From an uncultured Bacteroidales bacterium (GTDB lineage: Bacteria; Bacteroidota; Bacteroidia; Bacteroidales; UBA932): DNA of 23,475 bases. A program made the position numbers and the translations under genes. Below, piece by piece: positions 21,668 through 23,475 of this stretch (positions are counted from its first letter, which is position 1; each line of letters opens with the position of its first letter). The notes beneath the pieces are model-generated. The model was not told the origin of the DNA and made no database searches. It saw nothing but the letters and a program-made list of their open reading frames with translations. Where the stretch lies: contig CALCEJ010000025.1 in NCBI GenBank assembly GCA_937900465.1, forward strand, positions 1-23,475, in the 5' to 3' direction.

Positions 21668-23352
21668 TTGTAGATGGGTTCAGGCTCCTGTCTGTTCAGG
21701 GTATTCTCGAGGAACTCTTCGACGCTCTGCTGATATGCGGCGATTGCATTGATAAGGTCAGCAAAGTCAGCCTGCGAGAAGAAAACCTCGGGAAGGGCAT
21801 AGGAAGAACCGTCTGCAAAGCGGATAACGGGGATTACTTCCCAGCCTTCCACCTCAGTGCTTTCTTCGCTGTAGACGTATCCGGGCATAGGCTCGAGTCC
21901 GAGGTATGCGGAGCGTTCAGAACTTCCGTCATAGAAGACATCAAGGGAGAAGCTGTTTTCAGCTTCCTTTACGTCGAGGGCGAATTGGACGGCGTTAGTG
22001 CGGTCTTCGTCCATCTTGGCGGAGATTTCCATCATCTCAGTGACATTGGCAGTACCTTTGATTTGGATCTTGCCAAGGATGTCTATGTCGAGCTCCACAT
22101 ATTCAGGAGTTGTCTCTATCTCATAGCCGGTGCTTTTCCTCTCGTACCAGTATTCTTTTCCGGAGTCAAACATATCGGAATCTTTGTCGCTGTAGTCTTT
22201 GCGTGCGACGGAGAAACCCTTTTCGCTGACATTGACTGTCATCAGAGGGGTATTACCGCAGCTGAGGACATAACCGGCGCTTGCGCTTTCTTTGAGGACA
22301 TCAGCCTTTGTGATATTCAGATTGTAACCTGCGGCAGTGAAGTCTGCCCTTACGCTGAACAGGTCATTCTCAAGGTCAACCACTCCGGCTGTCTTTCCTG
22401 TATAGTCCAGGGTTGCCTTGATGTCCGCAAGTTTGTCACCATCTGCGACGAACGTCGCGTCAAGGCTTCTGGGAATGTATGCGTAAGCGTTGTGGAGCAC
22501 CCTTTCGATGTGTTCGCCGGCGGGAACCGTAACAGCTTCCATATAATCGGAATAATACTGCTCGTTGGTAATCCAACCCATATCCTGTCCGGTGACAGGA
22601 TTGTAGATATGATACTCAGTTATACCCTCACCATTAATGCGGTTTTCCGGTTCTTCGTATGTGTAGTCGTATTCGGCATTATAGACTTCATTCACGTACT
22701 GGGCAGGACCGGTCTTATACTCGGCCCAGCGGCGCCCGCTTTCATAGAAGTTCTCTGAGATAAGGGACTTTGTGTCTTCGTCCTGGATCTTTGCGGAGAG
22801 GGTCATCGCCTGTCCTTCTGCATTTGCGGAGATGGAAAGGTCCGAAGACTCCGCACGGTCCCAGCGGGCGTTCGCCTCATCAAGGGTGAAAGCGCCTTTT
22901 GCCTCAGACAAATGTGTGCAGGAGGACCTGTCTGTTTCAATTGTAACGGGTTCTTCGTAGCTGCACCACCAGCCATAGTTGACATAGGTGTTTACGTAGT
23001 CGCTGTCGTTGCCTCCTTCTATGGCTTCTGCCAATTCTTCAAAGGCGCTGTTGTCGTAATCCCTGTTATTGATTACTCCGACAAAGTTTACAAAGGAAAC
23101 AAATGCGTCACCCCAGTATTTGAGGTCAGCGTAGCCAATCAGTTCGATTCCGACTTCCTCGAGCTTTTCCTTCTGCTCCTGAGGAGAGAGAACGGTCTCG
23201 TTTCCGTTTTGGTCGTCGTCCTTCTTTCCGTTATCATCATTCTGCTGCTCGGAGTTCTTGTTATCTTCCTCCGGCTTGTCCTTCTCAATGGTTTCACAGC
23301 CAGCGGCTATTGCGGCCACCACGGCAATCAATGATAAGAATTTGAATTTCAT
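21664..23352 (-). CDS. Large acidic lipoprotein of unknown function
   Basis: I do not recognise a named family. The 562-residue product has a lipoprotein signal ending AAGC (Cys19), then a low-complexity acidic linker at about 20-56 rich in Asp, Asn, Glu and Lys, of the sort used to hold a domain away from the membrane. The body is Asp/Glu- and Tyr-rich with alternating beta-like segments (LDIDILGKIQIKGTANVTEM, FALDVKEAENSFSLDVFYDG) and no enzyme motif that I can see. It is the first gene of the operon and its TGA overlaps the TTG start of the TonB-dependent receptor gene. It may be a surface-exposed ligand-binding or assembly partner of that receptor. The start agrees with the signal peptide, and a -7 box lies upstream. 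Confidence 0.8.
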   Translation of the reverse strand: MKFKFLSLIAVVAAIAAGCETIEKDKPEEDNKNSEQQNDDNGKKDDDQNGNETVLSPQEQKEKLEEVGIELIGYADLKYWGDAFVSFVNFVGVINNRDYDNSAFEELAEAIEGGNDSDYVNTYVNYGWWCSYEEPVTIETDRSSCTHLSEAKGAFTLDEANARWDRAESSDLSISANAEGQAMTLSAKIQDEDTKSLISENFYESGRRWAEYKTGPAQYVNEVYNAEYDYTYEEPENRINGEGITEYHIYNPVTGQDMGWITNEQYYSDYMEAVTVPAGEHIERVLHNAYAYIPRSLDATFVADGDKLADIKATLDYTGKTAGVVDLENDLFSVRADFTAAGYNLNITKADVLKESASAGYVLSCGNTPLMTVNVSEKGFSVARKDYSDKDSDMFDSGKEYWYERKSTGYEIETTPEYVELDIDILGKIQIKGTANVTEMMEISAKMDEDRTNAVQFALDVKEAENSFSLDVFYDGSSERSAYLGLEPMPGYVYSEESTEVEGWEVIPVIRFADGSSYALPEVFFSQADFADLINAIAAYQQSVEEFLENTLNRQEPEPIYN

Positions 23353-23394
23353 AGTTATAGCGTTAAACGGTAATTACAACCAGTTATATAGATG

Positions 23395-23402
23395 CAAATA
23401 TA
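23395..23402 (-). promoter_or_regulatory. -7 box of the lipoprotein-receptor operon
   Basis: On the minus strand TATATTTG (23402-23395) matches TAnnTTTG. The -33 position is T-rich without a clean TTTG at 19 nt; a TTTG at 12 nt is too close. Long A/T runs at about 23418-23455 lie just upstream and may act as an UP-like or bent element. Transcription would start near 23388, giving a leader of about 36 nt. Confidence 0.5.
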
Positions 23403-23475
23403 TATGTTTTCGTTCAAAGAAAAAATTTTTAAAAAATTTCTTCAAAAAAATTTGCTAGTTCAAAAAAAAGGCGTA

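Noticed and set aside
23418..23460. A/T-rich stretch as a replication origin or terminator
   Set aside because: Too short, no DnaA-box cluster and no GC stem; more likely a promoter-upstream A-tract.

Overview
The window looks like a chromosomal piece of a Bacteroidota bacterium, most likely an uncultured, fairly GC-rich member of the Bacteroidales. The evidence is the set of -7 boxes of the form TAnnTTTG (several with TTTG or TTG about 19-20 nt upstream), general absence of Shine-Dalgarno sites, a TonB-dependent receptor paired with a DUF4249 lipoprotein, a GIN-domain lipoprotein, and a eukaryotic-type NADP isocitrate dehydrogenase next to an aconitase. No rRNA, tRNA, CRISPR array, transposase or phage gene was seen. 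No intergenic gap exceeds 300 bases.

Layout. Positions 1 to about 238 hold a minus-strand TolC-like efflux protein fragment of different codon use, which changes abruptly into the C-terminal end of an aconitase. I read this as a chimeric contig end. Aconitase (partial) and icd follow (240-1840), then a tandem pair of REP-like hairpins. A hypothetical minus-strand gene is divergent from a D-2-hydroxyacid dehydrogenase gene, whose stop overlaps the start of a SpoU-family RNA methyltransferase gene (2012-4082). A complete histidine degradation operon follows (4153-10566): a fused formimidoyltransferase-cyclodeaminase, hutU, hutH and hutI, each joined to the next by an ATGA overlap. Together they convert histidine to glutamate, ammonia and 5,10-methenyl-tetrahydrofolate. 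A repeat-rich gap of 258 bases holds a terminator and two copies of a 33-bp repeat.

Next is an ABC ATPase, permease, GntR (YtrA-like) regulator and GIN-domain lipoprotein operon (10825-13632). It has a strong consensus promoter and a putative operator at the transcription start. A convergent AraC-type DNA-binding protein follows. Then comes ffh (signal recognition particle GTPase), whose reading frame is broken by one base at about 14730-14745, followed closely by a periplasmic 5'-nucleotidase-like lipoprotein and an unusual family 2 glycosyltransferase (14277-18814). The right end is a minus-strand outer-membrane operon (23352 to 18804): a large acidic lipoprotein of unknown function, a TonB-dependent receptor with a TTG start, and a DUF4249 lipoprotein, with overlapping ends.

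Most of the content is recognisable core or envelope metabolism. I do not see a clearly new defence or mobile system. The points that deserve a second look are the ffh frame break, the dyads that overlap the hut and ABC promoters, the two intergenic hairpin-repeat families that appear to share a seed, the lipoprotein/receptor/DUF4249 operon, and the contig-end chimera.
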